From: Ceratodon purpureus | Lineage: Eukaryota; Streptophyta; Bryopsida; Pseudoditrichales; Ditrichaceae | DNA: 64,000 bases | Direction: 5' to 3' | Assembly (NCBI GenBank): GCA_014871385.1 | Contig: CM026426.1 | Span: forward strand, 21,566,573-21,630,572 | Shown: piece after piece, positions 36,540 through 49,301 of the stretch | Layout: every line of letters starts with the position of its first letter | Numbering within the stretch: position 1 is the first letter of the stretch | Translations under genes and position numbers: made by a program | The notes under the pieces: model-generated | The model's database searches: none | Told to the model about the DNA's origin: nothing | Seen by the model: the letters and a program-made list of their open reading frames with translations, nothing else

Positions 36540-38930
36540 GGACAGACCGCTCTATAACATGGATTCTGAAATTAGAAAAGGGACAGAGTTTACTGAGGAA
36601 CTAGAAGGAATTCGGCTACTTCGCTCTGAGAATGTGCAGGGAGTAATCCTATTCTATGGTAAAGTTTGTAACTGAGTCGAACTTCACAGTAGTTGCTTCA
36701 TATCAAGCACACTTGCAAAGAGTATGCAAACACTTCAGACAGCGGAGTTACCGAGACTGAAAGAGTAGATAATCATGGAAGCTAGGATCCATTCAGTAGG
36801 TGTAAATCAAAATTTCCTAGGTGTATGTTGTATACAAAATCTGAGATTGGACTAACTCTTATGTGAACCAAGATTTTATTGTGATCACATATGTGAGGAA
36901 GTTAAGTCACCGATCTTATAACCATGATTCAGATACGAGGTACTTGAAAATCTACATCAAATGTTCATATATGTGTACTGATTATCATCTGCTAGTGATC
37001 ACAAGTTATTCAGCCTAGTTGATCAACCAGTTGTTTGCTCCTCTAATAGGAAGGCCTTCTTTGTTTTTTAACTTACAAATTTTTATTTTTATTTTTTCTC
37101 TTTAATATGTGATAATTTCAATGATATATTTTTATTTTTATTTTTTTTGATAATTTTACCCTTCTTTAATTTCTTCATTGTGTACATTTCCATTACAATT
37201 ATCAAAGAAGTAATGAGTATCCTTTCAGCTGCAACTATGCAAAACTATGAAATTCTCTCTGTAATTCAGTGAATTAAATATTAACTGGTTACCTAATTTT
37301 AAGGATTGTTTTACAATGTTTTGAAATGCTTGTTTTTTAATATATAGAGCAGCATTCAAGAGTTATTGATCACTCGGAGTTTGTGCGCTTTATATTTTTG
37401 TTACCATGATAACAGGTATTTTCATTTCATTCTATTTTCTTGTAATTTCACGACTTTCATTTTTGATTTTTTTATTTTTAATTTTATTATTTATTTTTTT
37501 AAATTCTCGAGTTTTCATTTTTCATTTGTTATGTTATTTTAAAATTTAATATCCCCTGAGCATAGAGATAAATTTTATGGTCAATGGGTAGTTTAGCCAG
37601 AAGGATGTACACTTCTCACATAGTATGTTATGATTGTGTGTCTTCGATCAGAGAAGAGTACATCTTGACCTGCAATAGCCTACATGATATTTTATTCATA
37701 ATGAACAGTCGTGTATTTATTACCAAGTTAAACTTTACAATATATGATTAGTTCCCTTTGTCATTAACATGATTATGTTATTTAAATGTTTTTTTTATTT
37801 TTTTATTTTTTTATAACCTTTTTTTTTAAAAAAAATTGGTACAAACTACTAATTTATGAGATAAATAAGGTAAATAATAATTTGTATTTGTATAAAAATA
37901 ATATATATATATATATATAAAAAAAAAAGATTTAGTTCTAGGGAATAGAACAAGCACTCAGTCGTTATATGGTAATTGCAAATAATTATATTTGAATAGT
38001 AGGACAGATTGTGTCTACAGTAACTTAAATTTTGGAATTGCCCATAATCGTTGAGGAAGTTTTTATGTATTTCAGCAAAAATGAGTTATCAACTTCTCAG
38101 TCTTCATCTAGGGAAAAAAACAATGAATTAAAATTAAATATTTTCATTTGATTATGTGTTTTGGTTCATCTTTTACTATTTCTATTTTACTCAAGTTCTG
38201 ATGAGTTTAACTTTGAAAGAATACTTTTGAAAGTCCAGACATATAAATATCTATTTTCCAAAATAATACAAATTCATTATTCACAGGGGTCGACAGTCCT
38301 TCATTAATTGTTAGTTGTATTTCTTGACTATACTGTTTGAACAATTCATCAGAAAGTGATAGTCCCAATGATAATTATTTATGCGTCTACTTGGTTCTAC
38401 ACAAATGAATATTATTTTAATTATATGGAATTTCTAAACATTTCCAGAATGTTTTATCTGTGTGGAAGTGTAATTATCGAGCACACTAAACCCAAATATG
38501 CAATGACTCCGAAGACAGAAGCTTCCTGGCGGTGCATGAACAGGTACAAAGTGCACTGAAAATCTAAAACCTGATTTGAAAGACGTAGATACCACGCAGC
38601 AGCCGGCCCAGTTAGATTGTAGCCGTCCTCAATGTTCATTTCGGATGCATCTATGAAAAATCACAATCGCTACATCATGCACATTACGTACATCTGCTTG
38701 GATTGTTGTCGCAGGGAACATACCGCTGTTACTTTTGCTCAACATATTTCTCTCTCCCACGTCGCTTTTGCAAGCTGAACCCAAGAATTGATAAGTCAAC
38801 AACACATCACTGGCAGTTAGAGAACAATGGCTTCCAGGTGACAGACCGTCATTTCTTAAGTCACTTCGGACTGATTCCGGTCATAATGTCATTTAATGCA
38901 CCACCTCATTGGACACATTTTCTACTAGTG
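36540..38930. other. AT-rich right end of CACTA-A
   Basis: No gene seen. The last about 60 bp contain CCGTCATTT and TGTCATTT words and the terminus TTTTCTACTAGTG, followed by AAT. Confidence -1.
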
Positions 38931-38933
38931 AAT

Positions 38934-41900
38934 CAACAATTCTCATGTGAAAGGTAATTTTTATTCGACGTGTAATTTCTATCCATAGAGAAGTTTTCAT
39001 CTAGTTCACAGTCTTCACTGATGTACAAGTTTTTATCAGGCCAATGGTTTTCATCCGTCACTAATATATCTTTTTGCTTTTGTGACATGGTAGTGAGTCC
39101 ATCCATAGAACCCACATTTTTATAACTTGCCCTTTCAAAATTCTAAAAAATAATATTCTCATTGAACTTCAAAATTAGCAGAAATCCAAATTTTATTTTG
39201 ATTGCCTTGAAATTTCTTGTGGTTGTTTTCCTGTAGACAGAATACATCATGACCTAGATTTTCAATTGGACATGGAATCGTTAGTCTTTTGGATGTTTTG
39301 AATTTAAAGAATGTTGAATAATTATTGCACACCTTCATTAACCAAAAAGATGATTTTTCACCCTCTCTGAGCAGACATGGGGTTGAAACTTGGTGCATAA
39401 ACTTAAGTTCAATATCTACAAAAATTCATAACCCTCCATTGATAAGATGTCTTTGTAAAGTATACATTTTGGAGCATCAAAACTTGAGTACACAGTTTAG
39501 ACATTGTCAAAAAAAGATTTAACAATAAATTTTAACCCTATAATCTCTTCATTTGTATGGTGAATCATGCTCTCATTTGTTAAACACCTTTTTAAATAAG
39601 TTATGTTTAAGATCCTTAGTTTACAAATCTTATAAAGTGTCTAATTTCAAAAATTAGTGGGTTTCTAGTTGAAGGGATTTGTTTTTGATAAGTTTTGCTT
39701 CAAGAAGATATCAAAGAACTTTAGGGATTAAGCGAAGACAAAGAAAGGAAAACAAGACTTAAGCTCTAATGTATTCCAATTAGAAAGCCATTCTCATGTA
39801 AGCAACAAGCCTAAAGGAAAAGAAAGCAAGTCTTTTTTTTATTTTTTTTAACAAATTAGAAGGTAGACCTATGGTTATATTCTTAATGCTTAGGTTTTAC
39901 TATATTTAAAAGAAATCTTTAAGGGTCCATAACACATAGAATACTAGCAAGAGTATTAAAAAAAAAAAAAAAAAAAAACAATTTTCAATTATATGCATTT
40001 TTTCAACAATTTTCTATTCCAAATGCAAAGACAGCGTGCTAAAAATTTCTTCCATTGCAATCTAGTTTCTTTTCCATTTAAAATTTTTCAATAAATTTTC
40101 TTAACCACAAGAGCCATAGGGTTAAATTTTATTGAGTCTAGAATTGCAAATATGCTAGAAAACAAGTTTTTGTTGAATTTTTTTGTATACTAATGATATA
40201 ACATGACAATTTCACTATAATCATTTGTTGTTCTTATCACCATTTTCTAGTAAATCAACTTGCATTGATGTAAGATGTTTTGGTAATCAATACGGCTTAA
40301 TAAAGGTAGAATATTTTCAAAATCATATAATTTTAGTATTCATCAAAATATTATAAAAAATAAATTATATATATATAATATAATATAATTTAATATATGA
40401 AGTATGTGGTTTTGTGATGTATTGAATACAATACATTGCTTTAAATGAAATCATTATTTAGTTGGATGTTTAACGAATATATTTACAAAGAGGTGGCTGA
40501 ATTATTGAGCTTAGACTTTGAAACCACACACCAAAGGCTAGCTTTGCTTTGGTTCTTAGAAACTTTTAGAAATCCTTATACTGATTTGTTTATATCGTAA
40601 ATCATACTTCAACAAAATGCCCACTATTTTCTTATGCTGTAAGAGGCCACATGTTAGGTCCAGTTCACAGTTTTTCCTTTGAAGTGATATTTCCCAGAAT
40701 ATGAAGACAATATGTGTGTCCAGTGACCATTCAATATAAGCCACATGTTACACGAGTCTTACTTGAGTGGCCAACATGACGTTGAAATTCATTGGCTGAG
40801 TCCTGCAGACGGTCAAGCAATAGCCCATTCCAGGTACCCATCTTACCGGTCGATTCGCATTGAGAGGTCAATTAGCATTGAGAGGTCAATTATCTGAATA
40901 TTTGCGTTTCCCTCATGTTCCCGAGCTCATTGTATGCAAAATAAACAACTGTTGGATCTAAATCAATTTCCACCATTGTGCATAGCAAGGAGAGATTAAA
41001 ACACTACATTGATGAAATTGGTGTAATCAAGTCCACCATTACACAAATTCAGTGATTGCATAACAATAACCATCACCCACATTACACAAATCACCATTTC
41101 AACTCTGCCATTTGCACCAATGTAGTGTGTTTTAAGTCATTGCCAACACAGGCTGTTCAGTGGGATGATTTGGCCTTGCACTTCCGCCCAACCAGAACTC
41201 TTACCTGGCAAACCTTGATCGCGCACTCATAGCATACTTTACATGCAGCCATATGATGAGTTGCGAGTATGTCACTTTCGCAACAAGATTAATTCAATTT
41301 GAACCTCAGAAAGCGAAAGAGAAAATCACCCCATTGCTTCCTTTGTGCGTACCCTCCCAACCACATTATTCTAAGCTACCTCCAGTCCACATCTATTGAA
41401 TGCGAAAAAATCGTAGTTTAAAACAAGGGAGGCAAGGCAACCTCCGAGTCCACTGCGCTGTCCCACCCACTTTCTGGCCCATGCCAGCCACCCAACATGA
41501 TCAGCCGCGCTCAGAACTCAGTCCAGAATGCTCAACTCCGTGTTTTTTTGGAGTTTATTGCATGTTTATTTCGGAGTTCTATCATTGCCATTTGTGAATT
41601 CCCAGTTTATGATCCCAAAACGTTGGACAGGCATGGAACAGTAGTCGCTTAGTGTGAGGAAAGATGTGTTCACAATGGCGTCATCCTTGGCGAGTACTTC
41701 CCAATGCTCACACTTCTTATGACAGGCGTTGGACGTTGGACAGTAGGTGCAGTGTCATGATCTTAGAGGCGCTCTTTTCTTTGCTTCAAAAAAAAAGATC
41801 TTAGTGGCGCTCGTACCACCTCGTTGGTAAATCAACTGAGGGCGCCATTGTACTTAATGAGTTTGACACTGAACTAATGCGCACAGCTTGCAATCCCACT

Positions 41901-42211
41901 GTACGCGTACTTCCCAACAAATGAGCATGTAACTGCTGGATGAAAGGCGGCTTCTTGCTTCCATCATTGTACCCACGATGCATATCAAAGCCTGAGCGAG
42001 CTCCTGATGTGGTTCCCTCATTCTTCTCTATCTGCAACGGTCTAAAGCTGGACAGACTTATCAAGTAACTGATGTACTCCCCAAGCATGGGTAACTCCTT
42101 AATTGGCTACAGAACTGGCGAGCATGTTGAATTCTTTTTGGTTCTAACACAATCCCATGAAATCGGCAGAACCCATCTGCTCCACACTTAAGATGTCTGT
42201 AAACCCGTTTA
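38934..42211. other. AT-rich spacer with MITEs
   Basis: About 3.3 kb without a supported gene. It holds a MITE at 40996-41135, a two-unit tandem of GCATTGAGAGGTCAATTA at about 40859-40894, and a short direct repeat ATCTTAG(A/T)GGCGCTC at about 41759 and 41802. Confidence -1.
40996..41135. mobile_element. MITE-like element, about 140 bp
   Basis: The left end TTAAAACACTACATTG matches the reverse complement of the right end (TTAAAACACACTACATTG) apart from an AC indel, and the similarity continues into GGTG. The interior has two ATTACACAAAT words. No coding capacity. Confidence -1.
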
Positions 42212-42521
42212 TGGTAGAAGACCAAAAATGGCGCAAATTTCAGCCTCGTGAATCTACTGCGAAATTAGCAGTGCAAATAATTTTCATGCATGGGGAAACT
42301 AATTAAAAAGTTGGAGCAAGTGGAATCATCATTTTTGGATTCTTCTACAATTAGTTATGAATTTTGAAGATGGATTCATAGGTGTTTCTAAAATGGCGCA
42401 CACCCTATAATGTTTTCCATCAGTACATGGTACTGTTGGGTGGGGAAGCTATTATGTACCTCTGAGGGAAGATGCCTAGTGCGCCATTTTCGGCACTGCG
42501 CCATTTTTGGTTGTTCTACCA
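42212..42521. mobile_element. MITE, 310 bp, TA-flanked, about 25-bp TIRs
   Basis: The left end TGGTAGAAGACCAAAAATGG and the reverse complement of the right end TGGTAGAACAACCAAAAATG both run on into GCGCA. Both ends are flanked by TA (42210-42211, 42522-42523), consistent with a Tc1/mariner-type or similar non-autonomous element. Further ATGGCGC words occur inside. Confidence -1.
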
Positions 42522-42967
42522 TAAGTGGAACTTGAAAGATACAACGAAAATTACATTGCACGATTGAGATGATCCCTGTCCAATTACCTGTTGTACCAAC
42601 AACACAATAACCTGTAATCTAATATCCATCATAAAAGCACCAACAAGGTGTTGGATATTTAAAGTAGACATTACATCTAGGAGCAGAGTAATCAGCAAAA
42701 ATATATCAAGTTAAATACCAAAAATATATCTTGTTAAATACCATAGCAGAGAGAGCAGCTTCAGGATGCTTGATTTACTTACCAAAGACTTACTTTAAAC
42801 GTGATGGAGGTTCTGTTATGGCCAGCCAGACTGGAATTTCTTCAAGAAGAGTTAACGACAAACTAATGTGCCTCCTTGCAGCTGGGTAAACAACACTGCA
42901 ATGTTTTGAAATTTTATTTTTATTTTTATTTTTATTTTTTAGCAAGGAATTCCATTGCAAAAGTAGA

Positions 42968-45900
42968 TTACAAACCACAGAGGAAACCTCTGGGAAAAGT
43001 TACCAGAAGATCAGAGGACTCGAACAGGGCATAGGATTCCAAAGTAACCACTAAGCCAATTCTAACACAGATAATGTTTCTAGTGACCCATACAGCATCG
43101 AAACCGTCGAGGATGCTCTGAGCCTTCTCCGGGGTCTTGGCTTTTTTGTATTTGATTAACGTCTTGCGCCATTCTATTCTCCCATATTCCTGAAGGGAAT
43201 CCCAAAGGTAAGATCGGATCCTAGCTACTGACCAAATGTCACCTTCAAAAATGGCGTCGTTATGCAAGATCCAGCAGGTCCAGATTGCAATGCCTCTGAG
43301 GAGCTCCCAAATCCTAGCAATCCCCATTATCCTGATTCTAGTTCTCTTGCCGAGAAGGCACTGCTCTAACGGGAAGGAGGCTGGCATGCTCAGATCTCGG
43401 GTCCCTTTGTTTAACCAGTGGATGAAGAGGAAGGCAATTGTCCAAACCTTGCAAGATTGGGGGCACTGATAGAACCTGTGACAGTAATTTTCCACGCATG
43501 GAGTAATGCAGAGCGGGCAGTGAGGCTCGGCCAAGGGGTTATATTTGCTGCGCCATGTATTGGTTGCAATTGCCTGATGGCATAAGGACCAGAGAAAAGC
43601 TGCCTCTTACTGAGATCTGTTTTTCCAAATCTTCTTCCAGTCGATAGGAAAATTGACAGTCAATTCATGCCTCCACTTGGCTGGGATTGGAGTCTTGAGC
43701 TGCGTGCGGTCCATAAGGATTTCTTTCCCGGCTTTGGCGCTGTACATCGTAAGAGGGAGATTAATCTTCCACTTCCATAGGCAAGGGTCAAAGTGCGGTA
43801 ACCTCCCAACGATGCCGTAATAAAACCAGGAGTCGCCTTGGAGGGATTTGCGGGTCTGAGTGACTCTTACGAGTCGGAGCGGTCCTCTCCAGGACTTGGC
43901 CAGCGCAAGCAACTCGCAGCTGCAATCAGGAACTAACACCTTCGATTGGGAGCCTACAGAATATACAGGGTACTTCGGGGGATAAGGCGCAAGCAGTCTG
44001 CCATAGAGATGTTGGTTGGCAACCAAGCTCTGCCTGCTTGGATAACAAAGGCCGGGTCAGCGTCTAGGTCGGTGACGAATCCGCCTATCCATTCGCCTAA
44101 GATGGGGGCGGTCATATTCCGAGCAAGGGCAGAACTAAATTCCTGAATCATGTGAGACCAAAGATTATCGATCTCGGGAAGCTCATTAGGGGAGAGACCG
44201 AACTCCAGCGATTTCGGGACATTCCTGTCTTTATCCCAAAGGTCCTCCATCATTCTGAGACCACGGACAAACATGGAGAGGGCAGCCTAACGAGAGAATC
44301 CCCACGCACCTCCTTTGAATCCAGTACGCCACCAAATGGGAGTTTACCATACTTCGCCCTTGTTTGACGGAGGAGCCTCCTGAAGCCCCTTCTTCATTTT
44401 CTTCCAGGCCGCCTGCACCTTACTCCACGCCTTTGAGCCCGGTACAGGAGCGTGGTTCCAAATAAAACCCCATTGGACATGAGCAGGCTACTTACGGCCT
44501 TTTTCAGGGCTCAAGGTCCAGAGCTTGTTCCTAAGCATTACCTGCAAGTTAGACGAGCTCGGAGGTATGCAACCTAGACCCATTTACAAAGAAGGCTGGT
44601 AGCTCCTTCTTGCGGATCAATGAGGTTTAAGCCACCTGAGAATCTCCTAGCGCAACATTCTGACCAGTTCACCCTCGTACGAGCTGTGTTCGTGGCCCGC
44701 CCACAAGTAGGATCTCAGCATTGCCTTGATCCTGTTCACGGCCCTGATTGAAGCGCACCAGATGGACAAAAAATACCATAAGGATGATAGCAGCACCTGC
44801 TTGACAATCATAGCACGTCCAGCAAGGGAAAGTTTTGTGTTGCACCAATATGTGAGCTTGTTCCTGATTCTATCAACAAGGAAATCGTCTATGTTTTCTG
44901 TGTCAAGGTTGAGGCCAAATGGAGTACCGAGAAGCTTAGACAAATCCTTTTTCTCAGCCCACTGCCATCCAACATCATTGAGCCATGCTGGTTTGCCTCT
45001 AGAAGAACACCAATAAGCGTGGCTTTTCCTGCAATTTATTTCTAAACCAGAGGCTGCCTTGAACAGGTTCAAGATTTCGAGCAGGTTGGCAAAAGCATGT
45101 GGCTGACTTACTTCCAGAGAGATTGAAGTGTCGTCCGCGAATTGTGAAATCAGCTGCGTCTAATCTGAGTTTGGCAGCTTAATGCCTGAAATCCTCCCTT
45201 CGAGTTCGGCTTGTCTAAGCATGGTGTTAAGAACCTCGCCTGCGATGAGGAAGAGGAGGGGTGTCAGGGGACAACCCTAGCGAACGCCCCTCCTGATCGC
45301 AAAACTCTGCGATTGCTGCTTGTTCACCAGAACCGTTGCAGAAGCTCCCTCGAACAACAGTTTCGTGTAATTGATGAACCCGGGGCAAATCCCGAGCTTT
45401 TCCATACTAGCGAAGAGGAAAGGCCAGCTGACTTTGTCGAACGCTTTTTTGAAATCGACTTTTAGGAAGAGCAATGGCTGCTTGGTTCTCTTCGCAATGT
45501 CCAACGTCTCATGCGCCACGAAAACATTGTCAAGAATGAAACTGTTAGGCACAAAGGCAATTTGGTCGGAGCTAATAAGATCGGGAAGCAAGGGTTTCAA
45601 CCGAAGCTGCAGCGCCTTAGCAACGATCTTGTACGTAGCGTTAAGCAGTGTGATAGGACGCCAATTGCTCAAATCCTCCTTAGGTCCTGCTTTGTGGATG
45701 AGGGTAATCGCACCAAGGGTCATGGAGACCGGGAATCTACCTAGCCTGCGGGACGAGTTGATCATCTCCAGAAAGTCTTGCCCCAGGAGATCCCAGTGGT
45801 GTGTGAAGAATACAATGCTAACGTCGTCTGGACCTGGGGCTCTGTCTTTGGCGAGGGCCTTGGCTGCACTCATGAGCTCTTCGAAAGTGAATTCCCGGTC

Positions 45901-47270
45901 CAACCGCTGTCGCATGGAAGCAGGGAGTTTGGGGGACAAGCTCTCGAGGGCCTTCTCGATGGTGCCCGGCGCAGGGGCTCTAGGCTCATCGTAGAATTCC
46001 CCATAGAACTGCCGGCAGATATCTTGGAGGTCGCTGTCTTCGGTCTTTATGTCGCCATTGGAGTTTTGAAGCTTGGAAATTGTCCGAGTTCTCGGTTTCT
46101 CTCTTACCATCTGGAAGAAATCGCTATTGCAAGCGTCACCACGGTCTCTCCACTTGAGGCGGGATCTCAGACGCTGTCCATCAGATCTGAGCTTCTCCAA
46201 CTCAGCTAATTTTTCCTTTACGGAGGCCACCTCAACTTGCAGTTGGAAGGAACACGGACTCTGCTGCAGCTTTTCTTGGGCGCAGGCCATTTGATTGCTA
46301 GGGGCTTTCTCGGCTTCCCTGCGGGCCTCAGCTTTCTTCTTGGAGAAGTCACGATAAAAGTGCTAAACCTTCTTGAGTTTCGAGTAGTACGAAGCATTGG
46401 CAGGTTGGGCAGCCCAAATACGTCTTACCTCAAAACTTGATTCTTCAATGTGCCGAATGTTCATTTTCCACAAGCTTCTGCGAGAGTCAGCGTTTGCAAG
46501 AGACACCTGTAACATGACCGGCAGATGGTCAGACAGGGTGCAACCCCCGATGATCTTGTAATTTGAGACTTTCAGCTTGCTGAGGCCGACGGTACGAATG
46601 GGGGTGTAGAAGCGGTCGAGGCGGGCTAAAATCCTCTCCCCGTGCAATCTTCCATTATCCCACAAATACTTGAGATTGTGCCTCGGCAAGAATGTGTCTT
46701 CAATGTTGAGCGCCTCTTTGAGGCCATTCCAAATAATCCTCTCGTGGATGCTGACCAATCTGCCACATGCCGAGGATTTGTCGGAGATGGATTCAACCAT
46801 GTTGAAATCCCCTCCGACTATCTAGCTACAACTGGGAGGGATACCATCCGGGAGACAATTCCAAAGGTGTTGAGTGTCGTTGGAGCTGTACACATTTAAA
46901 ATGCCCGAAGAGCCCCTTGCGAGGTTGCTAAGCAAGACCCACTGTGCGCAACCCCGAAAGAGGCCCCTGAACTGCTAACATTTCTGTCAAGGTGGGTGCG
47001 TAGCAGCATGGCCGTGCCGCCACAGCCTGCACCAGAAGTGCGAACGTCATTGCCGCGGTTGTAACCCGGAGTGGCTTCTGTGAAAAAGTAAGTGGCTGAA
47101 GGGAACAGTTGACGACCAAGGATGGTCGCTTTGGCACCCGTGAGCTTGAGCTCTTGCAATAAAATGATGTCTGGAGCCGGCTGTAGGTTGTTGATGTAGT
47201 TCCGCAGTCTTGTCACCTTGGAGGGGTCGTTGAGACCCCTGACGTTTAGGAAATAGATCGTCAAATTCAT
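42968..47270 (-). pseudogene. LINE ORF2 (AP endonuclease, reverse transcriptase, zf-RVT)
   Basis: The ATG at 47270-47268 opens the endonuclease (LNVRGLNDPSK, IILLQELKL, GDFNMVES, RLDRFYTP, SDHLPVM). RT follows (RAPGPDDVSIVFF, NWRPITLLNATYKIVAKAL, FLKVDFKKAFDKVSW, RRGVR-stop-GCPLTPLLF, QFADDTSISLE at about 45150). The end is a zf-RVT-like CPLCITPCVENYCHRFYQCP at about 43515. From about 46890 to 44690 one frame is kept with four in-frame TAGs (46822, 46363, 45277, 45160). One of these falls at the conserved Gln of RQG. Frameshifts occur near 46900 and 44690 and further downstream. The catalytic FADD is intact, but the protein cannot be made whole. Confidence -1.
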
Positions 47271-48825
47271 GAGGCAGCGTTTTGAGGTGAGATTGGGGCT
47301 GATTGGGTCAGGTTTGCAGCAGCATCTAATCTCTTGTCCACAGCCTCCCATTTGGCTTTATAAGAGGCGGGAATCTTCATTGAATTAATTCTGGAGCTAG
47401 ACTCACTGCCGGAGTCATTGAGGTCAGGGAGGTTAGTTCTCCCAGCCTTGTTGGTGACGTCTAATAAAATGAAAGGGTCGCAGCCTGATCTCAAAGAAGA
47501 TGGGCCGGTATCAGCAGGTAGGGAGGGGTTGCAGGGCTCCGGCCCTGGATCAATAGGAGAATCGGGGCGCTGCGTGGGGTAATTCACTTAGTGCAGACTT
47601 GATGAAGAGGCACTATTTGTAGGAGACCGGGAACCTTGGTTTTTAATGGCTTCAATTTGACGGAATGCCTCCGCAGGAGGCGTTCAAGCAGAATGCACAG
47701 CCCACCCTCCTGATCGGGGATTCTGATCAAGGCGAAATGGGCTTGCTCAAGGGGGGAAATGATCAACTGTTTGGGGTTTGAGTTGCTCCGAGAAGGAGAG
47801 CTCTATTGAGAAGAACTCCTCGCGACTCTCTTGCTCCCCGGGTTGCGGCCGTATTGACCCGGGGACCAAACCATGGGGATACCCTCCTCATTCTCTTGGG
47901 GCCTCGCAAGAAGCTCCATGACCTGATTCGATGTGAGCATGGGCTGGTTAAAGGCAGCATTTTGCGGGGCAGCAGAGACTTGATTTCCCGCTGGAGCTTG
48001 AGGCGGTTTCTGAGCAGGCGGGTTTGGGGGTGCTTGGATTTCCTGGGCCTCACTGTTGTGAAACCGTCATCTGGATGGATTTGAGTCGCAGCCGAGGACT
48101 GGGCCATCTGCCTAGGCGGGGTGACGATGGCGATGGCAGCTGCCAGTGCAGGTGGCTGTTGCCGGATACCTGAGGCTCGCTCTTGAGCCCTCGGAGTCGG
48201 GCTTCCATTCAGATTCAGCTCCTCGCAATCAGCAACCTTATGGGTGAAGGACATACAGAACCTGCACCTAATGGGGCGTGATCATAGTTTAGGATGATTG
48301 TGTTCCTGTGGTTGCCTATCCCAAGAACTGAAAGGTCCGAAGGCCAGCCCAATGTAATGTCTAATCCAATGCATAATCTAGGGTCACGCAGAAATTTGTT
48401 TTGAGGGTCGGCTTGGTAAACAGGACCAAGAGAGGCGGCGATCAACCCTTCGACTGGCTTAAGTTCATGGGGGATCTTTGAAAGACTGATCCATGTTGGG
48501 AGTTTGAGACCAGAAGGGTAATCCGGGTTGAAGTTGGGTTCCCATTCCTGGAAGATACATTGACCCCAGGGAGTGGAAAACGGGGTTAGGGCGAAAACCC
48601 TTCTGGTGATCTGAACATTTGGGGTGGAGAGAAAGAGGAACCCCGCCCCATGTCCATCTTGAAGGAGACGGCATCGATTCCAAGCTTCCTGTTGATCATC
48701 TGTACCCAGCAGCGATTTTTACAAGGGCGAATTGTCGCCAAGATCTTACCTTGTTTTTTACCTGGCGAATTACCCTTCGAAAAAAAAAAATTAATTTGCA
48801 ACCTGTCGCCTCCCACCCCTGGCAC
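47267..48825 (-). pseudogene. LINE ORF1 (gag-like, DUF4283 plus zinc knuckle)
   Basis: A DUF4283-like region spans about 48750-48400 (RKLGIDAVSFKMDMG, then PTWISLSKIPHELKP..LIAASLGPVYQAD), spread over different frames. The CCHC knuckle CRFCMSFTHKVADC lies at about 48268-48227, in a different frame from the preceding NYDHAPL, so there is a 1-nt shift there. The Pro/Ala-rich tail contains further frame changes and ends SPQNAAS at TGA 47267-47269. This stop overlaps the ORF2 start as ATGA. Known role: an RNA-binding chaperone for the retrotransposition complex. Not translatable as it stands. Confidence -1.
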
Positions 48826-49301
48826 TCATGGCCCACGTCGCCTGCTCAGCCGCCAAGTCACAAGTCACTTCGCCCACCAGCGAGGTCTCAATCTCAGAGC
48901 AGTAGCCACCTTCTTCCTCATTTCACAAGTGGGGTCGCCACAGAAATACTATTCGGAGCCCTCCCTGCACAGAGCAGATCGCCAATTGCTTCCTTACTTA
49001 GCTTCTTTCTGAGCCAGCGTTGCCGCTTTAGCACTGCCGGATTCGCAATTTCAGGATCCGTTGTGGGCTTGGGTTTAGATCGAGGTGTTGCGAAGCAGGG
49101 ATTTGGGAGATAAGAGGGGGACAACATGGGGGAGTTTCTCATCTGTCTCGCACAATTGTTTTGGAGCTGCGATTTGAGTTGCAATTGCACTGCTTCGACT
49201 CCCCTTGTGCTGCAATTTGTGTTGCAATTTCATTTGTGTGCATGTTCCTTTCCTTGCTGTTACAGTGTTGGAAAATTTGTGGGTCGTTTTTTGTGGGTTT
49301 A

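Larger units (their letters stand above)
8505..38930 (+). mobile_element. Giant CACTA/EnSpm element (CACTA-A), about 30.4 kb
   Basis: The left terminus reads CACTAGTAGGAA. The reverse complement of the right terminus reads CACTAGTAGAAA. Both are flanked by AAT (8502-8504 and 38931-38933), which is the 3-bp target duplication expected of CACTA elements. Inside lie an ORF1-type gene (-) and a TNP2 transposase (+), arranged head to head, followed by genes X, Y and Z. A copia element accounts for 5.4 kb of the length. Subterminal TGTCATTT or CGTCATTT words occur near both ends. The termini are short (12 bp with one mismatch), so the outer limits are a strong inference rather than proof. Another CACTAGTAG lies at 32001 and could mark a nested element. 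Confidence -1.
42905..48830 (-). mobile_element. Non-LTR retrotransposon (LINE), decayed
   Basis: On the minus strand the order is ORF1 (DUF4283 and CCHC knuckle), ORF2 (AP endonuclease, RT, C-terminal Cys/His region), then a TAAAAA-repeat tail (42911-42940 on the plus strand as TTTTTA units). This is the plant L1-like layout. The 5' end near 48830 is set by the last recognisable coding sequence. I did not find a target duplication. Confidence -1.

Noticed and set aside
45371-46209. Plus-strand ORFs across the LINE RT region
   Set aside because: They are antisense shadows of the clear minus-strand RT and endonuclease frames.
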